The notes: generated by a model from the letters alone, not told the origin. 64,000 nucleotides of DNA from Callorhinus ursinus (GCF_003265705.1 NW_020313057.1:2081893-2145892); one strand, 5' to 3'; counted from the stretch's first letter, positions 1 through 11,427 are shown. Numbers and translations: made by a program.

Positions 1-47
1 AGGCTAAGTCAGATGTGAATGGGCAGCAAAGAAGGAAAGGATATTCT

Positions 48-136
48 ATAAAATAAAATAAAACAATAAAATAAAATAAAATAAAATAAAATAAAATAAA
101 ATAAAATAAAATAAAATAAAATAAAATAAAATAAAC
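48..136. repeat. (AAAAT)n pentanucleotide microsatellite
   Basis: About 17 near-perfect AAAAT units with one interruption near position 64. The complementary strand gives an artificial Phe-Tyr-Ile-Leu reading frame that is not a protein. Confidence 0.97.
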
Positions 137-839
137 AAAAGGAAAAGACAAGACCGCAAACAGGGCTTGAGGGGACAGCAGATGGCCCTAACGGGGCTGT
201 GATGAGGAGCTCTGCATGATGCGTTCTCAGAGGGCGAGCGCGGGGTCAGCTGAGGAAGAACGGTGGAGCAAGGCAAGGATACGTGTACTCCGTAATAAGA
301 AAATAAGGAGCCACTTAGTTTCTGAGCAGGGAGTCATGCCGACCAGCTAATAAGACTCGTGCCGAAATCCAAGCATGGGTAATGAGTGTAGAGTAAAAAG
401 TGGTGGTTATAGCAACATAGACAGGGGAAGGGAAGAGAAACATTCCAAACAAAAGATGAGAGAGACATTTCAAAGGCACAGTCCTGAGGACTTGGTGGCT
501 AACCTCCTGACCCGGATCTCCAGGGGACAGCCTCTGACTGCCCGCTACCAGGAGTCAGCTGCCATCATCTGAGCAGGACACCATGTGTAACTCATTCCCC
601 CCAAGTACTCTTTGCTGGGGGTAGGTGGAGAGAAGAATCAGTACTCTGTTGACTCAAAGGCAATGTCTGAATACTGGGGATGAAGACCACAGTATATGTT
701 TGAGAAGGAGATGGAATGTGGAGCAATGTAGTTGTTACAAGAGTCACAAGCCCCCAGAAGCCCACACTGAGGTCCCCCTGCCCACAACATCACTAGCGCC
801 TAATGAGAAAGTGGTAAGATAAATGGCTGATCAAAAATA
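137..839. other. unique DNA, no feature recognised
   Basis: The longest frames are about 65 codons, with no family resemblance and no convincing splice-bounded exon. Confidence 0.6.
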
Positions 840-960
840 CAAAAACACTAATTCAAAGGGATACATGCATTCCAATGTTTATAGCAGCATTATTTACAAC
901 AGCCAACATATGGAAACAGTCCAAGTTTCCATCGACTGATGAATGGATAAAGAAGATGTG

Positions 961-962
<2 letters not shown>

Positions 963-1000
<38 letters not shown>
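963..1000. repeat. (GT)n microsatellite inside L1 ORF2
   Basis: A pure GT run of about 19 units, lying between the L1 landmarks gataaagaagatgtgg and aatggaatattact. The same ORF2 position carries simple repeats in other L1 copies of this window. Confidence 0.98.
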
Positions 1001-1003
<3 letters not shown>

Positions 1004-1040
1004 GGAATATTACTCAGCCATAAAAAAGAATGGAATCTTG

Positions 1041-1238
1041 GGCGCCTGGGTGGCTCAGTTGGTTAAGCGACTGCCTTCGGCTCAGGTCATGATCCTGGAG
1101 TCCCAGGATCGAGGCCCGCATCGGGCTCCCTGCTCAGCAGGGTGTCTGCTTCTCCCTTGGACCCTCCCCCATCTCATGCTCTCTCTCTCTATCTCATTCT
1201 CTCTCTCAAATAAATAAATAAAATCTAAAAAAAAAAAA
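1041..1238 (+). mobile_element. Can-SINE, full length
   Basis: Head gcgcctgggtggctcag, CT-rich middle, AATAAATAAA tail and poly-A. The 15-bp TSD aagaatggaatcttg lies at 1026-1040 and 1239-1253. It interrupts an L1, so it is younger than that L1. Confidence 0.97.
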
Positions 1239-1587
1239 AAGAATGGAATCTTGCCATTTGCAATGATGTGGATGGAACTAGAGAGTATAATGCGAAGCAA
1301 AATAAGTCGGTCAGCAGAAGACATATACCTTATGATTTCACTCGTGGAATTTAAGAAACAAAACAAATAAGGAAAAAAAGAGAGAGAGACAAACCAAGAA
1401 AAAGACACATAACTATAGAGAAGGGATGGTTACCAAATGGGAGGTGGGAGGGGAATGGGTGAGGCAGGTGACGGGGTTTAATGAGTGCACGGGTCATGAT
1501 GAGCACTGGGTGATGCAGGAGGTACACCTGAAACTACTATAACACCATATGTTAACTACACTGGAATTAAAATTAAAACTTAGTTTA

Positions 1588-1802
1588 GGAGCGCCTGGGT
1601 GGCTCAGTCAGTTAAGCGGCTGCCTTGGGTTCAGGTCATGATCCCAGGATTCTGGGATTGAGCCCCATATTGGGCTCCCTGCTCAGCGTGGAGTCTGCTT
1701 CTCCTTCTGTCTCTCTCCTTCTGCCCCTCCCCTCCACTCCTGTGCTTGCATGCGCATTCTCTCAAATAAATAAATAAATAAATAAAATCTTAGAAAAAGC
1801 AC
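1588..1802 (+). mobile_element. Can-SINE, full length
   Basis: Complete head, body and a (AAAT)n-rich tail, with TSD cttagttta at 1579-1587 and 1803-1811. It landed at the A-rich end of the preceding L1. Confidence 0.96.
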
Positions 1803-1836
1803 CTTAGTTTAAAAAAAAACTATTTGCCCTTACACT

Positions 1837-1857
1837 AAAAAAAAAAAAAAAAAAAAA
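1837..1857. repeat. poly-A tract
   Basis: A 21-base A run with no recognisable element body directly before it other than the SINE region ending at 1811. Confidence 0.9.
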
Positions 1858-2090
1858 GGGTGATAGTGTCCCTTCCTTAAGGAAAGGGAAGAAGGATGTC
1901 TCATACCATGCTATTCCTACCCCCATTCCAGCCCCAACACCCAAATCCATTGGCGTCTCAGGCTCTGGGATTTACAGTCTATCTAGCCCACTCCTGAGCC
2001 TTTCTACATGGGAGCCCCTTCAGGAGTTCTAACATTTTATCTCACGTTTCAGCCCCACTCATATATCTAGGGCATGGATGGGGCAGCTCA

Positions 2091-2142
2091 ATATACTATA
2101 TACTATATACTATATAGAATATAGTATATAGTATATATACTA
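2091..2142. repeat. AT-rich inverted repeat (tatac/gtata palindrome)
   Basis: Repeated ctatata units are followed, after a short gaa-containing centre near 2119, by their complement (tatatag units). The arms are about 20 bases, so the strand can fold back on itself. Confidence 0.8.
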
Positions 2143-2149
2143 TAACCAA

Positions 2150-2879
2150 TTACTGCAAGTCGAGGGGGAAGGCTTGCTAAGACACCTCACTGTTTTAAGA
2201 TTTCCCATTGTCTCTGCTTCATGGCTTCCTGATTGTCTGTTCTAAAACATTAAGCAGAAAGTCATAAATGTTATTTTAACTGCAGTCAGATGACTAATAG
2301 AGACAGCAAAGAAACAATTACTGGAAGGCAAAGGCAATGCAGATTTCCCCCTAACCCTCAGTCCCTGCTCGAGGCCAGACCAGTTTGGCAACGACTCCGA
2401 GGTCTCCGGGAGTGTAACTCTTCATTGAATCAGCATTCACCAGACTGCTCCGAACACATTTCCCTACAGTCATTTTTATTACTTATTTTAAAAGTCAATT
2501 GTGTCAGTAAAATCTCATCTAAAATGAATAGACTAAACATATAGCGATTTGTTAGGACAAACCAAATGAAACAAAAGCAACATAAATGACATTCATGTAG
2601 GAAATTATAGAGAAATTGTCTCTGTAAATGTGTGCTTAATAGAGACTTGCAGTAAAATGTCAATGCAAGTATCATTCAGTTATCACTGTGAATTGTTGTT
2701 TTCAGGTAATTATCTGAGGACATTTTAACCTTAGGCTGGCTCACCTCACCATGTAGTCTGTCTGGGAGCCTCTTCCCCTCATGTTCAGTCACTATGCACT
2801 CACAGCTAACACAATTACCAGACTGAACTAAACAAACATAATTGTGAAGACCAATATTGAAAAGAAATTATATAGTGGA
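2150..2879. other. unique DNA, no feature recognised
   Basis: A+T-rich, with frames of at most 84 codons that match nothing known to me. Confidence 0.55.
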
Positions 2880-3300
2880 TTGCTTGCTCCTTGCTGCTGC
2901 TCTGTTCCTTCTGCCTGGAACGTCCTTCCCCTTGCTCTCCACCAGGTGCAGCAAACCCCTGCTTATCTTCCAGAATCCACATCAGGCTTGGCTTCCTTGG
3001 AAATACCATTCTTGCTGCTAGCCCACTCCACTTCTAACAAGAACACATCAAGCCTCTCTCTTGTGATCCATCATAGAACTTTCCGTTCACTCCAATGATT
3101 GCACTTTTTCCTGGGTCTCCTGTTCTGCTCTTGCCTCCCTCATTCAGAAAGTGGATAAGGTCCTACTTTTTGCAAGGAATGTTGCATCTAAGTACCCTAC
3201 CTCTTAACTGTGCCCTTTTACCTTCTCTTTTGTGTCCCTGATTGTTCTAATAATCATTCTATGAACGTCTTACATCATGTTATCTGTCTTTACAGCAAAC
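2880..3300 (+). mobile_element. LINE-2 (L2) 3' region, diverged
   Basis: The run ctgttccttctgcctgga, followed by a Leu/Pro-poor stretch ending in cttggcttccttgg, resembles the L2 3' part. The order of later landmarks (tctcctgttctgctcttgcc, then gtgtccctgattgttcta) also fits, but divergence is high. Confidence 0.5.
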
Positions 3301-3623
3301 CTCCACTACAACCTAGATGAGTGACATGTGGATTTGCTTATATGTCAGAGCTTGGGAGTGAAGGGCAAGGTGCGGTAGAAGGAAAGGACAGTCAGCTCAG
3401 AGGAACGGCGTTTCCCTATCATTTCAGCAACACATATTACACCTAAAAATGCTCAAATGGATTGGTGATCTCCTGCAGCATCTTTTCATCAATCATTAAT
3501 GCAGTGTGAGTTCTCTGTCCCCAGGTGCGTCTGCCTTGCCTGATGCTTGAGAAAAAGTATCCCGTGATTTGTTAAGACATCTGTGATACCCCTGAAAGAG
3601 CTTGCACTTTAAGACCAGTAACT
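3301..3623. other. unique DNA, no feature recognised
   Basis: No repeat landmarks and no open frame above 60 codons. Confidence 0.55.
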
Positions 3624-3633
3624 GGAAGCAAAT

Positions 3634-3824
3634 TTTTTTTTTAAAGATTTTATTTATTTATTTGACAGAGACAGCGAGAGAGGGAACACAAGCAGGGGGA
3701 GTGGGAGAGGGAGAAGCGGGCCTCCCCCCAAGGAGGGAGCCCGATGTGGGGCTCGATCCCAGGATCCTGGGATCATGACCTGAGCCGAAGGCAGACGCTT
3801 AACGACTGAGCCACCCAGGCAACC
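3634..3824 (-). mobile_element. Can-SINE, full length
   Basis: Poly-T, then aaagattttatttattta, GA-rich middle and gagccacccaggc. TSD ggaagcaaat at 3624-3633 and 3825-3834. Confidence 0.97.
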
Positions 3825-4300
3825 GGAAGCAAATATTTTAGAAAATGAGTTTCAGGCATGCAGAGAGATAAGACACATATGTAGAAAACGGAGTTAAACT
3901 TCCTTGTCAACTCATCCATTCAACAAATGCTGGTTGAGATGATTCTATGTTGGTTTCTGAGTCTTCTCTTTTTTTCTTAGTTAGTGTAGTTAAAAGCATT
4001 GCCAATTTTGTTTTGTTTTGTTTTTTGGAAAAACTTGTCATTACTTTCAATGGTATGTTATGGTTTATTCTGGTCTCTATTTTATTTATTTCTGATTTTT
4101 CTTTGTTATTTCCTTCCTCTCCTAAATTTCGGCTAAGTTTCTTCTTCTAGTTCCTTGTGGCATATTGTTGTTTATTTAAACTTTTTTTCTTAATACAAGC
4201 ATTTATAGCATAAATTTCACTCTAACACCAGCTTTTGCTGCATCCCATAGGTTTTCCTTTTCTTTTGTTCTGAGACATATTTTGATTTGCCATTTGATTT

Positions 4301-4729
4301 ATTTTTTTTAATTTATTTTATTACATTATGTTAATCACCATACATTACATCATTAGTTTTTGATGTAGTGTTCCCTGATTCATTGTTTGCATATAACACC
4401 CAGTGCTCCATTCAATACGTGCCCTCTTTAATACCCATCACCAGGCTAATCCATCCCCCCACCCCCCTCCCCTCTAGAACCCTCAGTTTGTTTCTCAGAG
4501 TCCATCGTCTCTCATGGTTCGCCTTCCCCTCCAATTCCCCCCTTCATTTTTCCCTTCCTACTATCTTCTTTTTTTTTTAACATAGAATGTATTATTTGTT
4601 TCAGGGGTACAGGTCTGTGATTCAACAGTCTTGCACAATTCACAGCGCTCACCGTAGCACATACCCTCCCCAGTGTCTATCACCCAGCCCCCCCATCCCC
4701 CCACCCCCCACCACTCCAGCAACCCTCAG
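4301..4729 (-). mobile_element. young LINE-1 3' end inserted in the old L1
   Basis: On the minus strand it runs from the aaactgagggttgctgga block, through a first 3' UTR block with an internal A-run near 4570, to a second block that again contains the aaactgagggtt motif, ending atggtgattaacat plus A-rich tail. The 15-bp TSD tttgccatttgattt at 4286-4300 and 4730-4744 shows that both blocks entered as one insertion. Confidence 0.92.
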
Positions 4730-5034
4730 TTTGCCATTTGATTTCTTATTTGGCCCATTGCTTGTGCTGTAGTGTGTTGTTTAGTATTTACATATTAAAT
4801 ATTTAATATTTACATTGTAGATTTTTCAGCTTTTATTGTTGATCTTTAGTTTTGTACCATTGTGGTTGGAAAATATACTTGGTATGACTTCAGTCTTCTT
4901 AAATTTGTAATATTTGTTATGTCTCTTTTTATGTGATTTAACTGGGGGATTCTTCTGTGTGTACTTGAAGATAATGTGTATTCTATTTTTCTTGGATGGA
5001 ATGTTATACACATATCTTTTAGAACCATGCATTC

Positions 5035-5247
5035 ATTTTTTTTTGAAAGAGAGAGAGTGTGTGTGTGAACGTGTGAGTGGGGTGGGGGGGGGCAGGGAGA
5101 CAGGGAGAGAGAGAAAGAATCTCCAGCAGACTGACTTCCCGCTGAGTGCAGAGTCCGACACACGTCTGGATCCCATGACCCTGAAATCATGACCTTAGCC
5201 AAAACCAATAGTCGGTAGCTTAACTGACTGAGCCACACAGGCACCCC
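5035..5247 (-). mobile_element. Can-SINE, older variant
   Basis: The GA-rich part includes gtgtgtgtgaacgtgtgag, followed by the aatctccagcagact form of the body. TSD tagaaccatgcattc at 5020-5034, with one mismatch at 5248-5262. Confidence 0.93.
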
Positions 5248-5317
5248 TAGAACCACGCATTCTACAGTATGCTTCAAGTATAAAATGTTCCTGTTTAAAA
5301 AAAAAACAAAACACTCA

Positions 5318-5510
5318 GTTTAAAATAAAGCTTATCAGAGGGGAGGTGTGTGGGAGGATGAGTGAAACAGGTGGAGGGGATTAAGAGCACACTTATCACG
5401 ATGAGCGCGGAGTGATGATGTATTGAAGTGTTGAATCATACTATATTGTACACCTGAAAGTAATACAATACTGTATGTTAACTTACTGGAACTAAAATAA
5501 AATTTTTTTA
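5318..5510 (+). mobile_element. LINE-1 3' end, short
   Basis: Only the 3' UTR tail is present (atgagcgcggagtgatg, tatattgtacacctgaaa, tgttaacttactgg), ending in aaaataaaattt. Confidence 0.8.
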
Positions 5511-5559
5511 AAAATACTATAAATATATTGTTCCTCATTACATCTATTCACTTCTTTAA

Positions 5560-6245
5560 AAGGCATAAGATTCTATAAAGCAATAATTATGACATTTTGT
5601 TGTGTTTATTATAACAAATATAAATGTATACAGATGATCATAGTGGCACAAAAAAGGAAGGAATTAAGTTATATTGAAATAATGTTTCTAAATTTTACTG
5701 GAATTAAGTATTATTCTGAAATAAACTGTGATACTTCAGGTGCTTATTATAATCCCTGGGGTAACCGCTAAGAAAATAACTAAAAATTGTATGTTGAAAA
5801 AAAGCAACAAATGATTTGAAATAGTATGCTAAAGATACTTACACTAAAAAGACAATAAAGGAAGAAGTGGAACAAAAAGATATGAAACAAATAGAAAAAA
5901 AAAGTGGCACTCAGAAATCCACCCATATCAATAATTATATTAAATGTAAATGGGCAAGATGCTCCATTCAAAAAAGAGAGACTGAAAAATTGGGTGAAAG
6001 AGCAAGACTGAACTATGTGCTGACTGCAGGAGACACACTTATATTCACTGACATAAAGACATTCAAAATAAAAGGATAGAAAAAAAAAGATATACCATAC
6101 AAAAAATGACCATAAGAGAATTAGATGGCTATATTAATAACAGACAAAATATTAACAGACAAAGAAGGAGTTCATGATGATAAAAGGGTCAATTCATCAG
6201 GAAGATATAATAATTATTGATGTGTATGTGCCTGACAATAGTGTA
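5560..6245 (+). mobile_element. old LINE-1: inter-ORF region and start of ORF2 endonuclease
   Basis: Landmarks ggtaaccgctaagaaaata and attaaatgtaaatgggcaag match the region just before and within the first part of L1 ORF2, where the APE-type endonuclease begins. The frame at 5867-6079 keeps a recognisable ACIQETH-like stretch in decayed form (LTAGDTLIFT). A later stretch, aagggtcaattcatcagg, also fits old L1 ORF2. Many stops; not functional. Confidence 0.7.
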
Positions 6246-6249
6246 CTCG

Positions 6250-8185
6250 TTTTCTTTTAGTTCAGATAAATGAACAGAAGACCAGAGGATAAAAAATACC
6301 CAGTTTTCCCATGTCTGCACACACACATATATAGTAAAAAAATTAAAAATCACATAGATGACTCCCAAAGAGAAGGCTTTAAGAATAAATGACTTATTCT
6401 GAATTTCCAGCTTCAGTGGTTTCTAAGTAATGAACTTAGAGTAAACAAGAAAACAATGATTTCTAATCATGTGGCAGCCAGAGTGGTATTCAAAATTTTA
6501 TTTACATTTTAAGAGCATTTTTTTCCTCCACGCATCTTTTGCTTGTTTGTCCTAAAGAAATCATCATCATCAAAAATCTGGGGGTCTGTCTATAGTTAGT
6601 AGTTGCATGTTTGAATAATACATGCATGCCTGTTGGTTGTGTGGATGTATGTAACCATTGATGGAGTCCATAAAGCTGGGGAAACAGAACAGTGGTGGCT
6701 AATGACGGATGCCAACTTTATATTCCTGCGCCGACATTCAGGAAGTCTCGATATTTCTACGTGTATTTGAGCCTCCTGCTTGTTTTAATTACGTTCATCT
6801 AATTCTAAGTGATGCATGATATCAAGCATGACCAGGAATGGAAATATTTCTTTGTGGAATTTTTAAAATCTTGATTGCTGCAAGGAAAAGTCCTTTAAGA
6901 AAACACAGAATCTTTCCAAACACAGAAGAGATTCCTGTAACTAAGACCATTCCCAAAATGAAATAATATTACCACTGGCCTATTTTCCCCACTCCTATTA
7001 GTCATGACAATACACCCCCCCAAAAGGACAGAAATCAGAGAGAATGCAAGAAAAGGGTGCAGAAAACAGGACCTAGAAAGCAGAGAGCGGGACCACAGAA
7101 GTATTTTTCATGTCTTGGTCTGTGAGAGGAAAGAGCTGTTTATTCAAACCACTGCTTCAGGGGACAGGAAAACAGAAAGGAGAACACCGACCTAGTGACC
7201 TCCACAAATTATTGGCGGTAGCTCGGCCTCCCAGCCTCGCCTGCAGGAAGTCAGTCATCCAGACTCCGAACTTCCAGTCCTAATCAGAAGGGGTGATGGG
7301 GCAGGCCTCGAGTGAGAAAGTCATGAGAATGCTCTTGGCCACATTCAAAGTTCAGGGCCACTGTTTCCTCCTGGAGCATTCTGAGAGTAGCTGACAGAAG
7401 CTCTGAGGCCAAGGGGCCAAGGAAGCTGCTTCAAGGATGGGGGAGCGGAGAATGTTGCTTTTCTCCCAGGGGAGTTTGATGGCAGTGGGTGGTCAGCTTT
7501 GGCTCCAAGTCCTGGATTAACAGGAAATCCTTCCTTCTGGGTCACTGACTCACTGTGTCTTGGAATCACTAGCCAGACAGAAACCCTACAGTCTCTTCAG
7601 CCCTTAGGTAAGACCACCTCGTCCAGTCTATGATGTTAGCAGGACCTGGTAGCTTCCATGAGCTGTGCTGTATCACCCCCTGCTGACCAGCCTGGTGACA
7701 CACCCGGGAAAATGGCCTTGACACCGATAAGCTGGATCATGACAGGTCAAGTCACTAGCAGTAGGACATATGTTTCATTAGACTTTGTCTGAGGCTGGTA
7801 TTATTTTGCCTGGATCCATAGGCACTCTGTTTTAATACCCATGGTGACCTGCGCATGAGAACCTACCTGGATTGTATGGCACAGGCTATTTTTGGGAACT
7901 AAGGGCATATCCCATCCAACCGTTCCTTTAGCTACAGCAAGAATTACAGATGAAAGATTAACAAAATCTCAAAGGACACTGAATTCCAATGTGTATCCAG
8001 TACTCAAGTCCCCGTTACACCTTTCCTGGCAAGGGTCCATTCAACTTGCATTCAAATATCTTCAAGGTTACAGTCTTTCCTACTTCTGCCTGAAGTGTCT
8101 TGATGTTAAGCTGAAATCGATTTCCCTAAGACTTCCACTGGACAACTAAGTTCTATAGTGAAGAAACTGTTTCTGTCTTATAAGG
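6250..8185. other. mostly unique DNA
   Basis: No repeat family was recognised across about 1.9 kb. The longest frame is 85 codons (7892-8149), with no motif. A partial CTCF-like match lies at 7672-7686. Confidence 0.5.
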
Positions 8186-8189
8186 GTTG

Positions 8190-8560
8190 TATTTCACCAC
8201 ATTCCTCCATTTTACCCATGGGAACATCATGAGCAATCTCATCAAATATTTTGTTAAAATCTAAAGCACTGTATCATTCCCTGAGCTAGAAGCCCACAAA
8301 CCCCAGCCACTGAAAGAAGTTCGTCCAATGTCCTTTTTGGATTTCATAATACATGATCAACTTGTTCTTAGGGAACATCAGCAAGCACCGCTTCCTTCTT
8401 TGAGAGTGCACAAGTCATTTTTAAAATAATCCACTCTAAAATCTTACCCAGCGTTGACATAAAGCTCACTGGCAACAGTCTCAGGATTTCTAAGAATCAT
8501 GAATTGTTCCTAACACATACTTCAACATCATCATTCTACTGAGGAGCCAAACATTTCTGC
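8190..8560 (-). mobile_element. fossil CR1/L3-type LINE reverse-transcriptase fragment
   Basis: On the minus strand, 8474-8421 reads LPVSFMSTLGKILEWIIL, close to the RPVSLTSVxGKILERII block of CR1/L2/L3-clade reverse transcriptases. Next, with frame breaks, comes QKGHWTNFFQWL (family KGRSCLTNLLEF). Then 8276-8222 reads YSALDFNKIFDEIAHDV (family YLDFSKAFDTVSHD, holding the first catalytic Asp). A stop lies just before the last block and frames shift between blocks, so this is an ancient dead copy. Edges are uncertain. Confidence 0.75.
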
Positions 8561-8724
8561 CATCAGAGTCATTTCGTAGGCATAATGTGGCGTAAATTAT
8601 CTGGAAAGCAATCTGGAAATACATAGCCAAAGTCTGTTGCATACTATTCTTGTTCTCAGGTCAAGACACAAAGACATTCACTTGAGTCTACCTTTTCAGG
8701 GCCCCAAATTGTCCCAAGGGAGAC

Positions 8725-9290
8725 TGACCTCTGAATAAAGGCCTGTGGGTATTGATAGTGATATTTATGACTGCATTCTTCATGAGAGGGAAAACTGGAA
8801 ACGATCTAAATGCTCAACATTGAGTGTATGATTAAATAAGGAAATACTATCAATCACTAAAAAAGTGGTTTTGAAAATAATTTTTGACAGTATGATCCAT
8901 AACAATATGGATAAATCTCAAATTGGATATGATCACAGATCTGTTCAAAAAGAAACAATGGGGCTCCTGGGTGGCTCAGAATCTGATTTTTTATTTCAGC
9001 TCAGGTTGTGATCTCTGGGGTTGTGAGATCGAGGCCAGAGTGGAGCTCCATGCTCAGCCCCTCTCCCTCCCCCTCTGCCCACAACCCCCCCCAACTTGCT
9101 CCCTCATGTGCTCTCTCTCTCTCCCCCACCTCTCTCTCTCAAATAAATAAATAAAATCTTTTTTAAAAAGAAAAAGGAACAATCACTATGCAAAAAAGTT
9201 ATTGCTGATTAAGAGAATAACTGTTTCCACTTTTTTAGTATTTTTCAACTTTTCAGACCTTTAAAATATTTTTAATATCAGACTTTTTAT
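8725..9290 (+). mobile_element. old LINE-1 3' UTR, split by a SINE
   Basis: The order gaaaactggaaacgatctaaatgctcaac, gattaaataaggaaat, gacagtatgatcc (broken here into parts of 20 bases or fewer where quoted: gaaaactggaaacgatctaa) follows the 3' UTR of old mammalian L1. A SINE sits at 8960-9170. Confidence 0.5.
8960..9170 (+). mobile_element. Can-SINE, diverged
   Basis: Head gggctcctgggtggctcag and tail aaataaataaataaaatctt. The TSD aaaaagaaacaat before and aaaaaggaacaat after differ by one base. Confidence 0.93.
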
Positions 9291-9299
9291 CTTCTTAAG

Positions 9300-9844
9300 T
9301 CATTTCTTAAGGGTACAAGCACTTTAGGATTGCACACATATGGCTATATCAAAGGGGACTGGAGTCCAGCAGTAGCTCTTGTTAAAAAAACGTATGAAAT
9401 TTGAAAGTATTTGCTTCTGTGGAGTTGTTTGGAGAGGAATAAAAATGGAGGTTGAGACATGGGACCACTGTATTGTTACAAGCCTTTTAACACTATTCTA
9501 GCTTTCAAACTGCATATACCACATCTACTAACAATAAACTAAATGTTGTTAAAATTATTTTTAAAAATAAAACAACATGTTTTGTGGAAATCATTTTTAA
9601 AAAGTCGTGAAAGAAAGTAAGAAAAGCCCTCCAAGGTTATTGGCATGTTCATAAAGTATCACAAGAGAAAGGGAGAATTGCATTTAAAGAATAGTTTTCT
9701 GTTAGGCATTCTACCAGACTCTTCCTAACATGGAAATAGAAGGTCCTGTTCATACCCTCAAAGACTTTACATGTAGGTCCTCTCAGAGGAAGGTGAAAAT
9801 AAGTACATAAAATAAACAAAGTGCAAGTTAACATATAATAGTAT
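9300..9844. other. A+T-rich DNA, no feature recognised
   Basis: It may include further L1 3' UTR, but no landmark is clear enough to call. Confidence 0.5.
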
Positions 9845-9864
9845 CATAAATGACGTATTTTTAA

Positions 9865-10282
9865 ACATCTTTTTTATTTAAATTCATTAACATATAATGT
9901 GTTATTAGTTTCAGATGTAGAGTTCAGTGATTTATCAGTCTTGTATAATACGCAGTGCTCATCATATCATGTGCCCTCCTTAATGCCCATCACCCAGTTA
10001 CCCCATCTCCCTATCCCCCTCCCCTCCAGCAACCCTCAGTTTGTTTCCTAGGATTAAGAGTCTCTTAATGGTTTGCCTTCCTCTCTGATTTCATCTTGTT
10101 TTATTTTTCCCTCTCTTCCCCGGTGATCCTCTGTTCTGTTTCTTAAATTCCACATATGAGTGAGATCATATGATAACTGTCTTTCTCTGATTGACTTATT
10201 TCACTTAGCATAATACCCTCTAGCTTCATCCATGTCATTGCAAATGGCAAGCTTTCATTTTTGGTGGCTGAGTAATATTCCA

Positions 10283-10328
<46 letters not shown>

Positions 10329-10593
10329 CACATCTTCTTTATCCATTCATCTGTTGATGGACATCTAGGTTCTTCCCATAGTTTGGCTATTGTGGATATT
10401 GCTGCTATAAATATTGGGGTGCATGCACCCCTTTGAATCCCTACATTTGTATCCTTTAGATAAATACCCAGTAGTGCAATTGCTGGGTCATAGGGTAGCT
10501 CTATTATCAACTTTTTGAGGAAACTTCATACTGTTTTCCAGAGTGGTTGCACCAGCTTGTGTTCCCACCAACAGTGTAAGAGGGTTCTCCTTT
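9865..10593 (-). mobile_element. young LINE-1, 5'-truncated (ORF2 C-terminus plus 3' UTR)
   Basis: Minus-strand frames at 10510-10328 and 10346-10143 encode the ORF2 C-terminal region (YDPAIALLGIY, CPSTDEWIKKM, then MDKEDV and EYYSATKN after a CA tract), followed by the 3' UTR. The two frames are offset, so ORF2 is not intact. The TSD cataaatgac(g/a)tatttttaa lies at 9845-9864 and about 10594-10613. The good TSD marks a clean target-primed insertion. Confidence 0.96.
10285..10326. repeat. (GT)n microsatellite inside L1 ORF2
   Basis: A pure tract of about 21 units at the same L1 position as the tract at 963-1000, here on the antisense copy. Confidence 0.98.
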
Positions 10594-10613
10594 CATAAAT
10601 GACATATTTTTAA

Positions 10614-11411
10614 CAATATTGTATGGCTGAAAATAAAAGGAAAGAGTATGTTGGAAGGAGTCAGAAACTGCTTTGTGGGAATTGCATTGGAAGTTGAAAG
10701 ATACCTGTGACTTTGGCAGGAAGAGAAGTGGGACAGAGGACCCCCAGTCTGAAGGCAGAGCTTGAGCAAGAATGAATGGAGCCCACATGGAATGACTTTG
10801 GCTGTTGGGGTGGGAGGGCTGGGATCCCAAAGAGTCACACTGACAAGGCGCCACCCATGTTGGGTCCATAAATCGGGGGGACAGTACATGTTTTTGAGCC
10901 AGAAAGCAATATAATCACACAGTTGTGCTTCAGAAAGATTAGTCTGGCAAACTCTACAGGGAAAATAAAGAGCAGACATCAGAGACCAAGCAAAAAGACG
11001 TACAAAAAGCCTGAACTGCAGAGAGGCAGTGTGTCGGGTCCTCACTGGCAGGAGCATTCAAGTACGTGCAAAGGTGTTTCAAAACCACCCCAATTTCTTT
11101 CCGTCTAGTTTCTCCTCCCTACGTCGTCTTCCTCTCTGATTCTCTGCTCGTTTCTCGTTTCCTCCTCTCTTCCCTTCCTGCAGGGCCAAGGATTCCCCTA
11201 ACTTCCCTAAGGCCAAGGAGTCATTCAGTCATTCTGTGCACATTTCATTTGCTCCAATGCAAAGCCCAATAGGAGACATGGGCCGCCCCTCAAAGAGCAG
11301 AAATGAGTTCCTGGAATCTTTGTAGAGGTCTTCCCTCAACCTGGAGGCAGTTGGGATGGCAGCGTCTTGACCAGGCCATGTGTGCAAACTTCAGACATCA
11401 GTTCGTTATTT
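10614..11411. other. unique DNA, no feature recognised
   Basis: Overlapping minus-strand frames of 120 and 154 codons occupy 10507-11057. They begin in the L1, have no known motif and probably arise by chance. Confidence 0.5.
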
Positions 11412-11427
11412 CATTGACCTTATTTTG

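Larger units (their letters stand above)
840..1585 (+). mobile_element. LINE-1 3' end (carnivore type), 5'-truncated, split by a SINE
   Basis: The sequence encodes the last part of L1 ORF2 (residues such as PSTDEWIKKM), then runs through the 3' UTR with the landmarks gagcactgggtgatg and atgttaactacactgg, ending A-rich. A (GT)n tract lies inside it at 963-1000 and a SINE at 1041-1238. Only the 3' end is present, as is usual after incomplete reverse transcription. ORF2 is broken. Confidence 0.9.
3945..5290 (-). mobile_element. old LINE-1 ORF2 interior fragment, antisense
   Basis: Read on the minus strand this is the interior of L1 ORF2 (plus-strand landmarks: gctgcatcccataggtttt, ttgtaccattgtggttgg, aatgtgtattctatttt). 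It is interrupted by a younger L1 at 4301-4729 and a SINE at 5035-5247, and frame is lost by many changes. Confidence 0.75.

Noticed and set aside
1041..1115. tRNA-like SINE heads as tRNA genes
   Set aside because: They carry tRNA-derived promoter boxes but are part of Can-SINEs with A-rich tails and TSDs; no functional cloverleaf is claimed.
4914..5277. 92- and 143-codon frames crossing 4.8-5.3 kb
   Set aside because: Both run through an L1 fragment and a SINE.
7672..7686. CTCF-like ccccctgctgacc
   Set aside because: At least two core mismatches; weaker than the 39460 site.
10507..11057. 120- and 154-codon minus-strand frames
   Set aside because: Two frames of the same strand over the same DNA, beginning at an L1 edge; no domain or splice evidence.
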